DNA from: Ignelater luminosus
Lineage: Eukaryota > Arthropoda > Insecta > Coleoptera > Elateridae
NCBI GenBank assembly: GCA_011009095.1
Contig: VTPC01000665.1
Span: 47,241 to 111,240, forward strand
Direction of reading: 5' to 3'
DNA: 64,000 bases
The notes beneath the pieces were generated by a model. The model saw nothing but the letters and a program-made list of their open reading frames with translations. It was not told the DNA's origin and searched no databases. Within the stretch, counting starts at the first letter, position 1. Each line of letters starts with the position of its first letter. A program made the position numbers and the translations under genes. Below are positions 24,334 through 35,589 of the stretch, piece after piece.

Positions 24334-25576
24334 CAGTCCAGTCAACGAATGGGTTATAGAGGACATGGAATGGAGGATAACTTTTCTCTTGAGGAATGTG
24401 TTGGGGGTAGTTAGGAGGCAAAGATACTAAAAGTCCTCGCTCCTAGCCCTGCCGCTTTAGGGGGGGGGGGGGGGGGTGGAAAAGTCCCTGTTTTCGGTTT
24501 CTTGCTTATAACTCGGAAACGGTGCGTCGTACGGTAAAACATATTCCCTACAAAATTAGACATAATTAAATTTCCTACAAGACTGTCTCTATTTATTTTT
24601 TTCTATGTGTTATAGTTTCCGAGATATTCATCAAACTTTTTTTTACCTCACATTTTTTGTCAAACTTGTCCTTCTAACTCCTCAACCTTACGTTTAACGG
24701 AAAAGTCGTCAGACAGGAAGCTGTAGAGCATTTAGTCTTCTTTAGAAATATGTAATAGTTACTAATTTATCTTCGACAAGTCAGAAGTTACAGCAATTTG
24801 AAGTTTTTGGATACATTCCATGATTTCTCAAGAAAAGTCAATGAATGCCCAAAAGAGGGTTATAGAAGAATTTTTCTCTTGAGGAATATGTTGCGGATAG
24901 TAACGAGGCGAAGTTATTAAAAGTCCCCGCCCCTAGCTTTGCTGCTTTAGGGGGAGGGGGGGTGGAAAGGTCCCTTTTGTCGGTTTGCCGCTTATAACTC
25001 GGAAATGGTCTGTCGTACGGTGAAAAGTATTCCCTACTAAAGAAAAGATAATTAAATTTCCTACAAGAAGGTTCCTATTAATTTTCTTCCTATGTGTTAT
25101 AGTTTTCAAAAATAATCGATTTGCGCTGGAGAATATCTCGGAAACTATAACACATAGGAAGNNNNNNNNNNNNNNNNNNNNNNNNNNNNNNNNNNNNNNN
25201 NNNNNNNNNNNNNNNNNNNNNNNNNNNNNNNNNNNNNNNNNNNNNNNNNNNNNNNNNNNNNCGATTTGCGCTGGAGAATATCTCGGAAACTATAACACAT
25301 AGGAAGAAGATGAATAGAAACATTCTTGTAGGAAATTTAATTATCTTGTATTTTGTAAGGAATGCTTTTTACCGTACGACGCACCGTTACCGAGTTATAA
25401 GCAAGAAACCAAAAACAGGGCCTTTCCACCCCTCCCTTCCTGAAGCGGCAGGGCTAGGGGCGGGAACTTTTAGTATCTTTGCCTCCTAACTACCCCCAAC
25501 ACATTCCTCAAGAAAAAAATTCTCCCCCATTCCATGTTCTCTACAATCAGCTTTTGGGCATTCATTGACTGGACTA
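24334..25576. repeat. Large foldback element spanning an assembly gap
   Basis: A unit starting with AGTCCAGTCAACGAATG at 24335 recurs diverged about 496 bases on (near 24837) in the same orientation. It recurs inverted at 25262-25576, ending in TTCATTGACTGGACT. Shared blocks include CTTGAGGAATGTGTTGGGGG, CTTATAACTCGGAAACGG, TTAAATTTCCTACAAG and CTATGTGTTATAGTTT. The outer ends are mutual inverse copies, so the whole can fold into a long stem. No coding frame is seen. It contains a run of about 17 G at 24460-24476 and the 100-N gap near the palindrome centre. Confidence 0.8.
25162..25261. other. Assembly gap, exactly 100 N
   Basis: The 45 bases before the gap (25117-25161) and the 45 bases after it (25262-25306) are identical. 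The gap length is therefore a placeholder. The two contigs probably overlap at the centre of the foldback palindrome. Confidence 0.95.
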
Positions 25577-25998
25577 TAAGGGCCAGGGCTTTGTTGAGCT
25601 TGGGTGCTGCTTTACCGTTCCTTTGGTCTTATTTTTTTCTCAAGGGTCAAATATGACAATTACGTCAATCTTATCTAATGTTTTTACTAATTTCCATAAA
25701 AGCATTGCTGCTTGAAGGAAAAAATAATACGATTCAAATCATCAGAAAAACTAAGAAAATTAAGTTGTTGGCGTATGATTTCTAAGTTAAATTCTGCAAA
25801 AGCAGACCAAACCCCAAAAATTCGTCGGTGCGGTCCTTCAGCCAATTTGTATAGTACAGACCCCTCAAAAGGCTGATACCTGACCGGCAACAGCATTACT
25901 GTTTAATTACAAAAGTAATATTTTGAAATTTCTTATAAAAGATTTATTTACTAAAAATTCATGTGATGTACTACTACATAATAATACCAACAGTATTG
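25577..25998. other. Unassigned DNA
   Basis: The minus-strand frame 25687-25896 has no recognised domain. Nothing else is supported between the foldback and the pogo-like element. Confidence 0.35.
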
Positions 25999-26000
25999 TA

Positions 26001-27721
26001 CAGCAAAACCTCTACTCTCGGTCACCTCCCATTCTCAGACACCTCTTGGTATGGGACAATCTTGAAAGTACCGATTTAATTCATATATACATTCCGTAAA
26101 GAAAACCTTCCATTTCCGGAACCTCCCATGAACGGACTCGGGCAGTAAATATTTGCCCTAGCACCTACAATTTCACTTTTATATTTACCTTTCTACATTG
26201 GACAACCCTTAAATGCCGTTCATGGAAAGATTCATTTAGTTTATTTATTCATCAGGCACGTACAGCATAAGAATCCCATTTAACCACAAAACATTTAATT
26301 CTTTACAGTACAATAGAAAAGGGGATTGGAGTTTAAAGGAAAAATTGTAAATGCGGCAAAAGAGTTTCTTTAAAAAATAGCTAAAATGTAACGGTACCCA
26401 GTTCTTATATATTTCAATATCTTACGGTCGGTTAAATTTCTAATTATGTGAAGATATGAGTTTTAAGATGAATGACCTTTTTGGCATCTATATAGGGCCT
26501 TTTTAAAGAAATTACAGAATACGTGGTTTTACAATGGTAACACTTCTTAAAAATTATTTTCTTAAAATGCTTATTTCACAATCTATGTATACTTTTTTTG
26601 ACGAAATCTAATTGAAAATTTCAATAGTCGTTTAACCCCAGAAGCTTGTTATCATCTACAAACTTGAGTTTAGTTTCGTTTAACACTCAATGGTTTAACA
26701 TTTGTTAAAGAAACCATCGTCAACCATCCTTGTGTCAAAGTGACAGTGTTCGAGTGAAAGTGGAAATGAATATAATTAGCATGGCGGAAAGCCAAAGATA
26801 AAATATTCCGGTTTCGGGGCCAATTATCGAAGAAAAAGCTATAGAAACTGCAAAGCAATTAAATATAGAATTCAAAGCTTCTAACAGTTGGCTTGAAAAA
26901 TTTTGTAGACGATACGACATAACTTTTAAAACAATATTTGGCGAAGCAGCAAAAGTAGATGAGTGATGCAAAATTAATTCAGGGCTATTCCCCAATAAAC
27001 ATTTTTAACCTAGACGAAACTGTTTTTGGAGTGGTGCTTTAGCAAAAAGTACATGACTAGGAAAATTGTGTCGGAATGGGAAACTTTGACAGGAAGATGC
27101 AGCGTGAGAAAAGGGAGATGCTGCTCCTACAATAAATTTAAAAAACGTCTGTTTAATTTTTTTCCACCAAATACAATGTCTTATTCCCGACCACTAGATC
27201 GGGGAATTATACGAATGTTAAGATAATCTATAGGCGATTTTTATTTAAAAAAAACTTATTAGCGCTATAAATACCAGCGATTCTATGACTGAGTTGGGAA
27301 AATCTATAACTTTGGCTAATTTGGGTGTCAACAGCCTGGAAAGATGTAAAAAAGGAAACAATAACCAGATGTTTTCTAAAAGCTGAATTTGGTGAAAATA
27401 CAGAACCTTTGAATTGATGAGGATAATGAAATTTCCTTATCGGAGTTGTATAATAAAATTAATGTCGATATAAACACTTATTCGCAAATTGACAACGAGT
27501 TATTCACTGAAAATCCTGACATTAGTTAAAATGAATGCATTCTCGAATTTGAAGAAGAAAACTACATCGATAACGATGATAATAAAGATATAATTACTCC
27601 TGGTGAGAACTTCAATACTAATGAAGCTTATATGATATTTTGTTCCTTACTCCCTTATTCGGACACTTCTCATTACATTTTCTGAGGTCCCCTGGGTGAC
27701 CGATATAGAGAGGTTTTACTG
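26001..27721 (+). mobile_element. pogo/Tigger-like DNA transposon, both ends present
   Basis: The left end CAGCAAAACCTCTACTCTCG and the inverted right end CAGTAAAACCTCTATATCGG are typical Tigger-type termini, followed on both sides by GTCACC. TA lies directly outside each end (25999-26000 and 27722-27723), the expected pogo target duplication. The length is about 1.7 kb. Inside is a broken transposase on the plus strand. The intact ends with a heavily mutated gene indicate an old insertion that may have been cross-mobilised or simply decayed. Confidence 0.85.
26764..27640 (+). pseudogene. Broken pogo/Tigger-like transposase
   Basis: A CENP-B-type HTH segment reads [17 protein letters not shown] and then [18 protein letters not shown] (26806-26915), closely following the Tigger consensus. 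It continues to FGEAAKVDE, where a stop follows (26940-26966). INIFNLDETVFG (26996-27032) covers the start of the DDE catalytic domain with the first Asp. PNTMSYSRPLDRGIIRMLR (27167-27223) is the block that in relatives reads PNTTSKLQPMDQGIIRNLK. AWKDVKKETITRCFLKAEFG (27330-27395) is the C-terminal block, followed by an acidic tail. Most of the catalytic core between 27050 and 27160 is out of frame or deleted, so it cannot be active. Confidence 0.8.
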
Positions 27722-27828
27722 TATTATGTTTAATTTAAGTGAATTTAAATTAGCTTGTGCAAATTGGTACATGTTCCCAGGAGCCTTTTCATACAATATT
27801 TTAAAAAGAACAAGTTTTTTATTAGTGT

Positions 27829-28048
27829 TGTAGGGGTCAATTTTTGAATTTGAATTTGGTGCCCTTATTTTTAAGTTTAAGGGATAAGGGTTGGTAGAAG
27901 GATGGCGACGGTACTATTAGCGGTGAATAGGTATAGAAACGTTGTTACGGTTATTATGTTTATGTGGAAAAACCATTATGTATTTTTGTGAAATAAAGAA
28001 TAAAAACTATTTAAATCTATTTTTTGAATTAAACCGGCAAGGCCTACA
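27829..28048. mobile_element. Solo LTR, about 220 bp (LTR-retrotransposon fossil)
   Basis: The segment begins TGTAGG and ends CCTACA, an inverted TG...CA pair as in LTRs. It is flanked on both sides by GTGT (27825-27828 and 28049-28052), fitting a 4-bp target duplication as in many Ty3/gypsy elements. An AATAAA signal lies in its 3' third. No internal retroviral-type genes adjoin it. The likely history is recombination between two LTRs, leaving one copy. Family assignment beyond LTR retrotransposon, perhaps Ty3/gypsy, is inference. Confidence 0.6.
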
Positions 28049-28052
28049 GTGT

Positions 28053-28676
28053 TTAACTCGATTTCGACTTGTAATTTGAGTGACTGATATTTATTACTTT
28101 ATGACTTGTTATGTCGTCAGCAACCCCTAAAATAACACGTACCAGACACAATTCATTGGTATGGAAAAGAGTTCAATATACTAATCCTCTGTCTAGAAAC
28201 GGCAAATGTATATCTGTAGTTACATATATATGCAATCAAACAATCACACACAGTCACACACATTATTAATCTCTTTTGCTTGAATAAATAATAATGTTAT
28301 TCACTAAAACGGTAATTATAGTAACACCGGTTTGTCTGGACGCTTCGTCAGCCAATATATGCAACTCCTTTCTAGGAAATTGCTTAATCTAAATGAAATC
28401 GATGTATGCATTATGTATGTGTACATAGTTAAGAGGTAGAAAGATGAAAAAATCGTTATCGGCTTTGGCATACGGCTTTCATAAGAAACGATTCATGTTT
28501 TTTTGCTTATTAGTGAAGATTATTTCCCTTTTATGTTAAATAACAATAAAAAAAAGAAATAAAATATGTTTTATGCACTTTAAAACAATTGAGTTTCATA
28601 TTTCCTTGATTTCATTTTAGCTCACTATATAAAATCAATAATACTATATACTGACTTCACAGAGTAGTAATAAATA
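28053..28676. other. Unassigned A+T-rich DNA
   Basis: Contains a short CA-rich stretch near 28240-28262. Nothing else recognised. Confidence 0.4.
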
Positions 28677-28678
28677 TA

Positions 28679-30352
28679 CACTCCTCTTCATAAAGTATCG
28701 GACGACTCTCAATTTGTAAGAAATATGAAAGATTTGATAAGAAAATTGAAACAAATCACATTTTTCTTTCTAAATACTGTCTCATACTTATCTTACGTAG
28801 CGAAAGCTGCAAACAAAACATAATTTGAAAATTTAATAAAGACAGATGCTAAAAAATGTATAAAATTACATTAATTCGTCACTTCATAAAGTTCCGGACG
28901 GCAAAATAGTTTGTCTGATAGAGTTAAATAATCGAGTAAATAGGGGTTTGTATGTTAGTTTAAATCATTTAACAGCTTCAGTGAAATCATTTGTACATTG
29001 TTTAGATTTAAAAAAAAACATTTAGAGTTGATTAGCGCGAACAACATACCCCACCATCAACAACAATTAAAGCTAGATCTTTGGTTGCGTATTACCGAGA
29101 GATAGGAAAGTCTTTAGGTGAAATTAGTAGTATTTTACGAATATCCAAATCTACAGTACACAACATATGCAAGAGATATTGTAAAGAAGACCGAATTGAG
29201 GATAAAACCAGCCCCGAACGTCCACGCAAATATACACAAAGGGAGGCTAATTTTATAATTCGGCAAATAAAGTGAATTCTAAAATCTCCACGTCAAAATT
29301 GGCAGATCAGTTACTTCATCATAGTAATAACAAAGTAAATGCCACAACAATTGGCCGTATTATTAGAAGGGCTGATTATAAATCCTCTGTATGCAAACGT
29401 AAACCGTTTATAAGTAAAGTTAACAGACAGAAGCGTTTGGATTGTGCCAAAAAATATGAAAATAAGGATCTTAGTTTTCGCAAATCGGTAATATTTGCTG
29501 ATGAAGGTAAATTTACTGTTTACAAAAGTGACAAAAAAAACGGGAATGTGTTTATAGGAAACCCATGGAAGCCTATAAATTAAAACACTTAAATGCGACA
29601 GTGAAACATGAAGGGCAAGGTATAATGATCTGAGGCTGTATGTCTTATAATGGGGTGGGAAATGTAGAAGTAATTGCAATAATCATGACTAAGGACAGTT
29701 ATTTATTATTAATAAAGTCTCATCTTCACGCATCCGCAGAAAAAATGGGATTAAAAGACTACTTTCAGTTTTACCAAGATAATAACCCGAAACATAAGGC
29801 CTTCATAGTTTGGAACTGGCTTCTTTATAATTGTCCTAAAGTGCTGGAACCACCTCCACAAAGTTCAGATTTAAATCCCATCGAGCATCTGTGGGACCAT
29901 TTAGATCGCATATTAAAGGATAAGTACAACATCACAAAAAAAAGCCGAATTGAAAGAGAAGTTATTGTATGAATGGGAAAATATGTCTAAGGAATTTCTT
30001 AAAAAGTCGTCGAATCCATGCCACGACGTCTACAGGAGGTAATAAAACAAGATGGAGACCCTACCAGATATTAATCTTAGATATGATGAAAACTACGAAT
30101 AAGTATAAACTATAATTATTGTATCGTCCGGAACTTTATGAAGCGTTTAGTTATGTGTTTACAATAGTTTTTTTTGTATAGTTAGTTTATGTTTTGTAGT
30201 AGATTCGTAACATACGTTTGTGTTGTAATTAGTTGAATCAAATCAAAATACAATTATAAAAGAAGAAAAAAAGATTTCATTTAATTTTTTCAATAAATAT
30301 CCATGTGTTACTTACGAATTGAAAATCGTCCGATACTTTATGAAGAGGAGTG
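28679..30352 (+). mobile_element. Tc1-like transposon with IR/DR ends
   Basis: The terminal repeats start CACTCCTCTTCATAAAGTAT and match inverted for about 42 bases with three differences. TA flanks both sides (28677-28678 and 30353-30354). The motif CTTCATAAAGTATCGGACG at 28686-28704 recurs as CTTCATAAAGTTCCGGACG at 28882-28900. Both are mirrored at 30125-30143 and 30327-30345. This is the IR/DR layout of Tc1-like elements such as Minos and Sleeping Beauty: terminal repeats of about 225 bp, each with two transposase-binding direct repeats. The total is 1,674 bp with one broken transposase. Confidence 0.92.
29042..30074 (+). pseudogene. Broken DD34E Tc1-like transposase
   Basis: The N-terminal paired-like HTH includes ISSILRISKSTVHNICKRY (29117-29175). 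A second HTH-like part reads KLADQLL and then TTIGRIIRRADY. The catalytic domain shows VIFADEGKF (first Asp, 29492-29516), FYQDNNPKHKA (second Asp, 29767-29800) and SSDLNPIEHLW (Glu, 29866-29898). There are 34 residues between the second Asp and the Glu, the Tc1 signature. The frame shifts near 29272, 29583, 29940 and 29995, and a TGA replaces Trp at 29631-29633. No start ATG is evident, and the first open block runs from 29042. The stop after GDPTRY is at 30072-30074. Confidence 0.9.
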
Positions 30353-30354
30353 TA

Positions 30355-31150
30355 TGTAACCTACGTAGTACCATTGGATATTTGAAAGGTACTACATGTA
30401 TAGCGTCGATTAATCTTAACAATGAAGCAGTACTTCTTGTGGATTAAAAAATTAAATGGTATTTTTTTACATAAGAGAAATATTTTTATTTTCGATTTTT
30501 TTGAAAAGTTCTTTGCTGGAATAATTTCTGCATGCCCGAAAATCTAAACACGAAGCACTTTAGTCTATCAAGTCGACCATAACTTTTTGTTTGACAAAAA
30601 TGCCGTCTTTTGAAATGATCAAAATTCAAAATCGTCAGTATTTCCGAAAGTATCAATGTTTCTTGATAAAATCTGAATATAGATGGAACGCTTGGTGTAA
30701 AAAAATAAGTAATTTTTCTATCAAATTTTAAAAAATATAAAATATTAAGATTTGATACTTCTTGTGCTATTTGGACATGTGAATAGGAGTTTTGATTACT
30801 TAGCTATTGGGAGTTAAATTACTGATCTTTGTTTTCAGAAATTATTTAAAACAACAATATTCTTTCTCAGACTTTCAATTCTAGAGCTTACAAGACGATG
30901 TGTCTGATTTTGAAGGTTTTTGGTGCAGGGTCCTGTCATCGTTAAATACTTTACTGTCATTTCCAATTTCTCGATATTGCACTTCCAAAAATTTCAGTTT
31001 ATCTAGGAATATAAAGAAACGAAAAAGTATATATGAATTTGTTGTTGTAGCAAGCAATACCAATACGTAATATTTTAGTTTTGATTCCATTTTACAAAGT
31101 AACCATATTCATACCACCTATCTTGAAGCATTGAAGCAATAGTGTTCTGC
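30355..31150. other. Unassigned A+T-rich DNA
   Basis: No gene recognised. The minus-strand frame 30881-31090 has no known domain. Confidence 0.35.
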
Positions 31151-31152
31151 TA

Positions 31153-31433
31153 TACAGGTGGTATGCTCAAACATTTTCATTTGTAAGTTGGTCGATATTT
31201 TTTCCCTATTATATTATTTCTATAATTTTAGGGCATCAAATACACCTACAAGAAATACATCGAGTTCTCAAGAAAAAATAAACATCAAACTTACAGGGAA
31301 AAATTTGATGTACACGTTTTATAAAAGAAAAATTACCAGTTCAATATATGTAGATGATCTACGGTATTAAACGAAAACTGAATTCATACCTTTTTAAATC
31401 GAGAGAAAAACATTTGTCTTTCTCGATCACCCT
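31153..31433. mobile_element. Possible mariner-like MITE
   Basis: TATACAGGTGG near 31153 and TCGATCACCCTGTGTA near 31418-31433 resemble opposing mariner ends, with TA outside. The inner parts of the ends do not match well. If real, the element is old. Confidence 0.3.
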
Positions 31434-32360
31434 GTGTAATAAAATCATTCAAGTGATTTTATACGTACTGTTTGAAAGACATTTTTAGTAGTTTATTATT
31501 CTCAAATAAAAAAATAAAATATCACTATTTCATAACCCCCAAAGTTAGGAATTTTTAACACTTTGAACGCATCATGAATCGTCATCAAAACTTTGCTTAC
31601 GCTTAAATCTCAGTCACCTAAGCAATAATAAAGCATACCTATTTGCAAAATAATCCTATATCTAAGACACCAAGCAAAACATGCTTCTAGTTCTTGTGAT
31701 GGCATACTTTTTGCAAAAACGGGCTCTGTTCTACAATATCAAAGATTGAAAAATAACAAATTGGAGCTAGTCTTTTTAGTAAATCTTAACAAATAACTTG
31801 GAATAACAAACACAGATTACTGGTATTACTTATTTTACGGCTTTCTCCTAATAATGCTGTTAAAGGATGACTTGAAGTGTGATGTCTTCACAGTATAGTA
31901 CAGTATCCGTTTGCTTCCAAAAAAGTTAAACGCTACTAGTTGATGACGCAAATGCAACTAACTTGAGCTAAATCGGTAAGAGACGCTTTTTTGTAGAACT
32001 ACAAAAGAGTACAGAGGTCTTCATATTTCCTCACGTACCAGATACATTTGTACTAACCGAAACATTCATTTTCTCCCCGCTTACGAAGATATGAAAAAAA
32101 ATATACAGTATGTTCCACGATAGCTGAGGTAGCATAATATCTTTGTGGTTTTCAAAACCGACGATAACAAACCTACATACCTGTATTTTGTACATTGTAA
32201 ATGAAAAGATCTCAATCTACGTAAGAACAGCGATTTTCATATGTTATTTTTTAAGTTAAAACATTCAATTTCTTGGTTGCAATTTCATTTTCTTTACCAG
32301 AAAAGGATATACTACTTGTAGTCCAAAGGATTTCTCAAGAAACGGCTATAACTTTTGGTA
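31434..32360. other. Unassigned DNA with mariner-type end fragments
   Basis: TATACAGTATGTTCCACGAT near 32102 followed by TCTTTGTGGTTTTCAAAACC resembles a common insect mariner left end and leader. No partner end or transposase was recognised. Confidence 0.35.
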
Positions 32361-32543
32361 TATACACTGTTCCAAAAAACATGAAACCTCCGAGTTTCCT
32401 GTTTTTGCTCTACTTTCTCACACTCGCTTGAAGTACACTTATAAGCTTTGGTGCTGGCTACCTTTCGACGAGAATTAGATAGTGTGCAATTAGAGCAAAA
32501 AGATAAAACATGGGTGTTCTGCGTTTCCCGGGACACTGTGTAC
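32361..32543. mobile_element. Probable mariner-like MITE of about 180 bp
   Basis: TATACACTGTTCCAAAAAAC at 32361 faces CCCGGGACACTGTGTA at 32527-32542. Inverted, the latter is TACACAGTGTCCCGGG, a diverged match. The GAAACC-type sequence after each end agrees. There is no coding capacity; the minus-strand frame 32312-32536 is fortuitous. Confidence 0.45.
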
Positions 32544-32745
32544 TTCTAACTTTTCTGATTTGTAAATTTGTTAATTAATTCGATGTCATAATGCGTTAGG
32601 AATATATTATTGGTTTCAAAATGAACTAGAACACTTTAATTTTCCCATTGTAATATCTATATTTAATTTCGGCTAAAATATGTTCACCGATAGATGTGAC
32701 ACTTTGCCATCAAAATACCAAACAAAATTTGCTTAACTTTTTACC

Positions 32746-33080
32746 ATGGCTACAAGACTTTTAGAAGAAGAAGACATCAGAATTATTGAACGCCTAGAAT
32801 AAGGAAGATCTATGAAAGAAATTGCAGAAGAAAAGAATGTACGTAAATATAAATACAATATTAACGATAAAGAAAAGCTGTCGAAACGGTAGAAGCGTTC
32901 TATCCATAAAAGACATTGAAGAACCAAAACTAACCACCTTTCAAGAAGATAAAAATTTAATTACCAAAAAAAAATAATCCGTTTGGTTTCTAATGTAAAT
33001 AGTGCGCCTATCTGATCAAACCTATACATAAAATCTATTTCTAATAAGTTCAATAAAATTTACCAGAGAGGTAATTATCT
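32746..33080 (+). pseudogene. N-terminal remnant of a second Tc1-like transposase
   Basis: From the ATG at 32746 the frame reads MATRLLEEEDIRIIERLE, then a stop, then GRSMKEIAEEKNVRK. This is the first helix-turn-helix of a Tc1-like transposase. In another frame EEPKLTTFQEDKNLI (32920-32965) matches the region after the RPR hook, and RLVSNVNSAPI (32982-33014) the second HTH region. The catalytic domain was not found downstream. It differs from the element at 28.7 kb. Confidence 0.6.
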
Positions 33081-33089
33081 TATTTCTTA

Positions 33090-34970
33090 TTTTAACGAAA
33101 TTTAACAGAAACATTTGATTTGTGTAATTTTGAGAATAACCATTATATAGTACGGTTTTTTCTTGGAAAATTGTTTTATATCTTAACTTCCCAAAACAAA
33201 AATTACTGCATTAAATATGGTATCATCAGAAAGCATCTTTTTTTTAAAGTTTGTGGTTTCAGTGTGCAAACAAAAAGCAATTGCAAAAGTATCTTTTTAT
33301 GTTCTGTATCGAACTATGTAAATATTTTACTTTAATATTTTCTCATACAGTAATCTACTCTAGAACCAATCGGTTTTAAAAAGTATAATTTTAGATTGAT
33401 TTAGCGAATATTTAATTTTCTAAAAAACCAAAAACTAGTAAATTCTATGGGGTATCCCATTTAAAGAGAAAAAGATCGTTTTTCTGAAACACTCTGTACA
33501 GTACGAATATCTTTGAAAGAGGAACGGCAATCGTTCTTTATAACTTTCTCCAATAGCATTTTTGATATTTTTTACAAATCCTCGTCCTCGTTGGATTACC
33601 CTGTAAAGGTAAACGGCCCAATTAATGATCAGCATCAACAATTTATTGTTAACCTTTACATCAGCTTCTTGTCTTGCAGACACATATTTTTAAATAAGCG
33701 CATTTGCATATCATGAAAATGTAAATAACTATTAACTTTGACCTTTGAATCGAGTTAACCAATACCATGGTTTGGAATAGTTAATAATAAAAAAAACCAA
33801 GTTCATTATTCCGAGAAAAACAAACGTTAATCTTGTTTATTACTAAACAGTAATAGGAGGGAAATTAAAGAAGTTCTAAGAACTATAGCTGAGTAGACCA
33901 AAATCTCTTCAAAAGAGGAAATTGCCGTACTCGTTACAAAAAGTGTAGCTAAGCACTCTAAATACAGTTGGAATCTTCTGCTATCGTTTGTTGTTATTTG
34001 TAATCTTCTACGATGTTCCTACTACCCAAATGTAGAATTGCCTGGTCAATGCCTCTGAGAATACATCCTTCTTGAAAATAAGTGAAACGCTTGCACCCTT
34101 ATGATTATATTCTTATAAAACGCTGTCGTTTCTAAATTATATATAAAGGTATAAAGATAATTCCTTTTCTTCAAGTATGTTTCATGTAATAATGTATCTT
34201 GAGTATGTGTATTGTTGAAAATCTGCCAATGTTTATTGATCACTTCAAGAGTCACTAAAAGATTCAGAGCAAAACGTCTTCTTCATTATTGCATGCACAA
34301 GTAGTTGCAAGTAACCTTCATTTTTATAACGACGGCAACTTTCTGTGAAGTGCATTAAGCAAGTAATCCATTGTTGTGAAACTGATTATGATTTTCTCGT
34401 ATGCGTCCGTCGACGGAATATGGCAAATCCTGCAAGGGTCTAGTACGTATATTCACAACATTAGTCAAAAGAGTCATTCCCTACCATATGACGTCACCTT
34501 TTGAAAGGCTTTTCTAATTTGAAAATTACTACTTAAAACACTTAAACAGTAAATTGTTCTTTTTGTGTTCTACGTATTGTTTTATATATGTGCCAGATGT
34601 TTACACCAGGAAACTTCCATATTGAAGCTTTTTTCCTATGACAAACTGAATAATAATTACTAACTTCAACGTAAAACTTATTAATGAGATTCCGGAATTA
34701 ATGTTGCATGTTGATCTGCGTTCACATCAAATATAATATTCCTCAATTGCCCTCTGTGTATGTTATGTATGTATGTCTCTGTCTATTCGGAAACTCGAGC
34801 GCGTAACTATGGATATTATTATTTACATTACTCAAAAATCAGATTGTCGTGTTTGAACTGCACCCGCAAACAAAGCTAACACGATTTTTTTAACAAATTT
34901 GAAACTCGTTCACTTTTTCATTGAAAAGCAATGCGATTAAATTAAATTTTATCTAATCTATTCTAATCAA
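33090..34970. other. Unassigned DNA with mariner-type fragments
   Basis: Between about 33445 and 33520 a stretch reads AGAGAAAAAGATCGTTTTTC and then CTGAAACACTCTGTACAG. This resembles the right end of a common insect mariner family. No partner end was identified. Other small frames, such as 33435-33683 minus and 34046-34255 minus, show no domain. Confidence 0.35.
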
Positions 34971-35080
34971 TACTGCACCGGACCGAGATGATTTTCGTAC
35001 TGCACTGGACGGGCTACTTTTTCGTACTGATCCGGAGAGGACTTCTTTTTCGTCCTGCATCAGACTGTCTAATTGCCTTT
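34971..35080 (+). repeat. Minisatellite, about four 27-28 bp units
   Basis: Units start TACTGCACCGGACCGAG, TACTGCACTGGACGGG, TACTGATCCGGAGAGG and TCCTGCATCAGAC. The first three end TTTTCG. The repeat is clearly more GC-rich than its surroundings. Confidence 0.8.
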
Positions 35081-35162
35081 TAATTAGCTCACTGATATGA
35101 AAGTATCGGGGTTTCAATTATTAAGTATAAACATCATTATCGTTCGTACATATTTACACAGT

Positions 35163-35200
35163 GGCGTACCTTGGGGGAGGAAGGGGCGGTCCGCCCCGGG
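35163..35200 (+). mobile_element. Possible hAT- or P-like element left end
   Basis: CAGTGGCGTACCTTGGGG followed by a GGCGGTCCGCCCCGGGCC palindrome resembles the left end of a dispersed MITE family with CAGTGGCGTA ends. No inverted partner was found. Confidence 0.3.
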
Positions 35201-35550
35201 CCTCACCTAGTATAAATTGTGTATCATTATTCCTTAGTTTCGAATGCTTTAAAAAACCCGAGACTCTTTACGAAAGGAATATGTACTTATGAGGTTTCAA
35301 TACATGACATCCGTACGAGAGGTAAACTCTTAGCTCACAAATGTGTTACTCAGTGTGACTTTGAAATTAAACGGATTTAAATTAATATGTAGCAGATAAA
35401 GAAAAAAACTTTGTAAAAAGGATGTTGTTTTCCATATCAAAACATCAGCGCGGATAATTTATTGCATAGTAATTAATAATTATCATAGATATTTGCAATG
35501 CACCATTGAATTGAAATAATTTATGAGAAGTGCTATCCGTACAACCTTAG

Positions 35551-35589
<39 letters not shown>

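Noticed and set aside
24460-24476. G-quadruplex regulatory element
   Set aside because: A simple G run inside a repeat; its length may be a sequencing artefact.
25090-25323. Minus-strand frame spanning the N run
   Set aside because: It is joined only by undetermined bases; the two halves repeat the same duplicated 45-base stretch.
26735-26995. Minus-strand 86-codon frame
   Set aside because: Antisense to the pogo-like HTH block, which carries the real family motif.
29311-29679. Minus-strand 122-codon frame
   Set aside because: Antisense shadow of the Tc1 transposase.
31341-31370. SIYVDD-like peptide recalling a reverse-transcriptase YVDD box
   Set aside because: No neighbouring RT blocks in any frame; the match is four residues.
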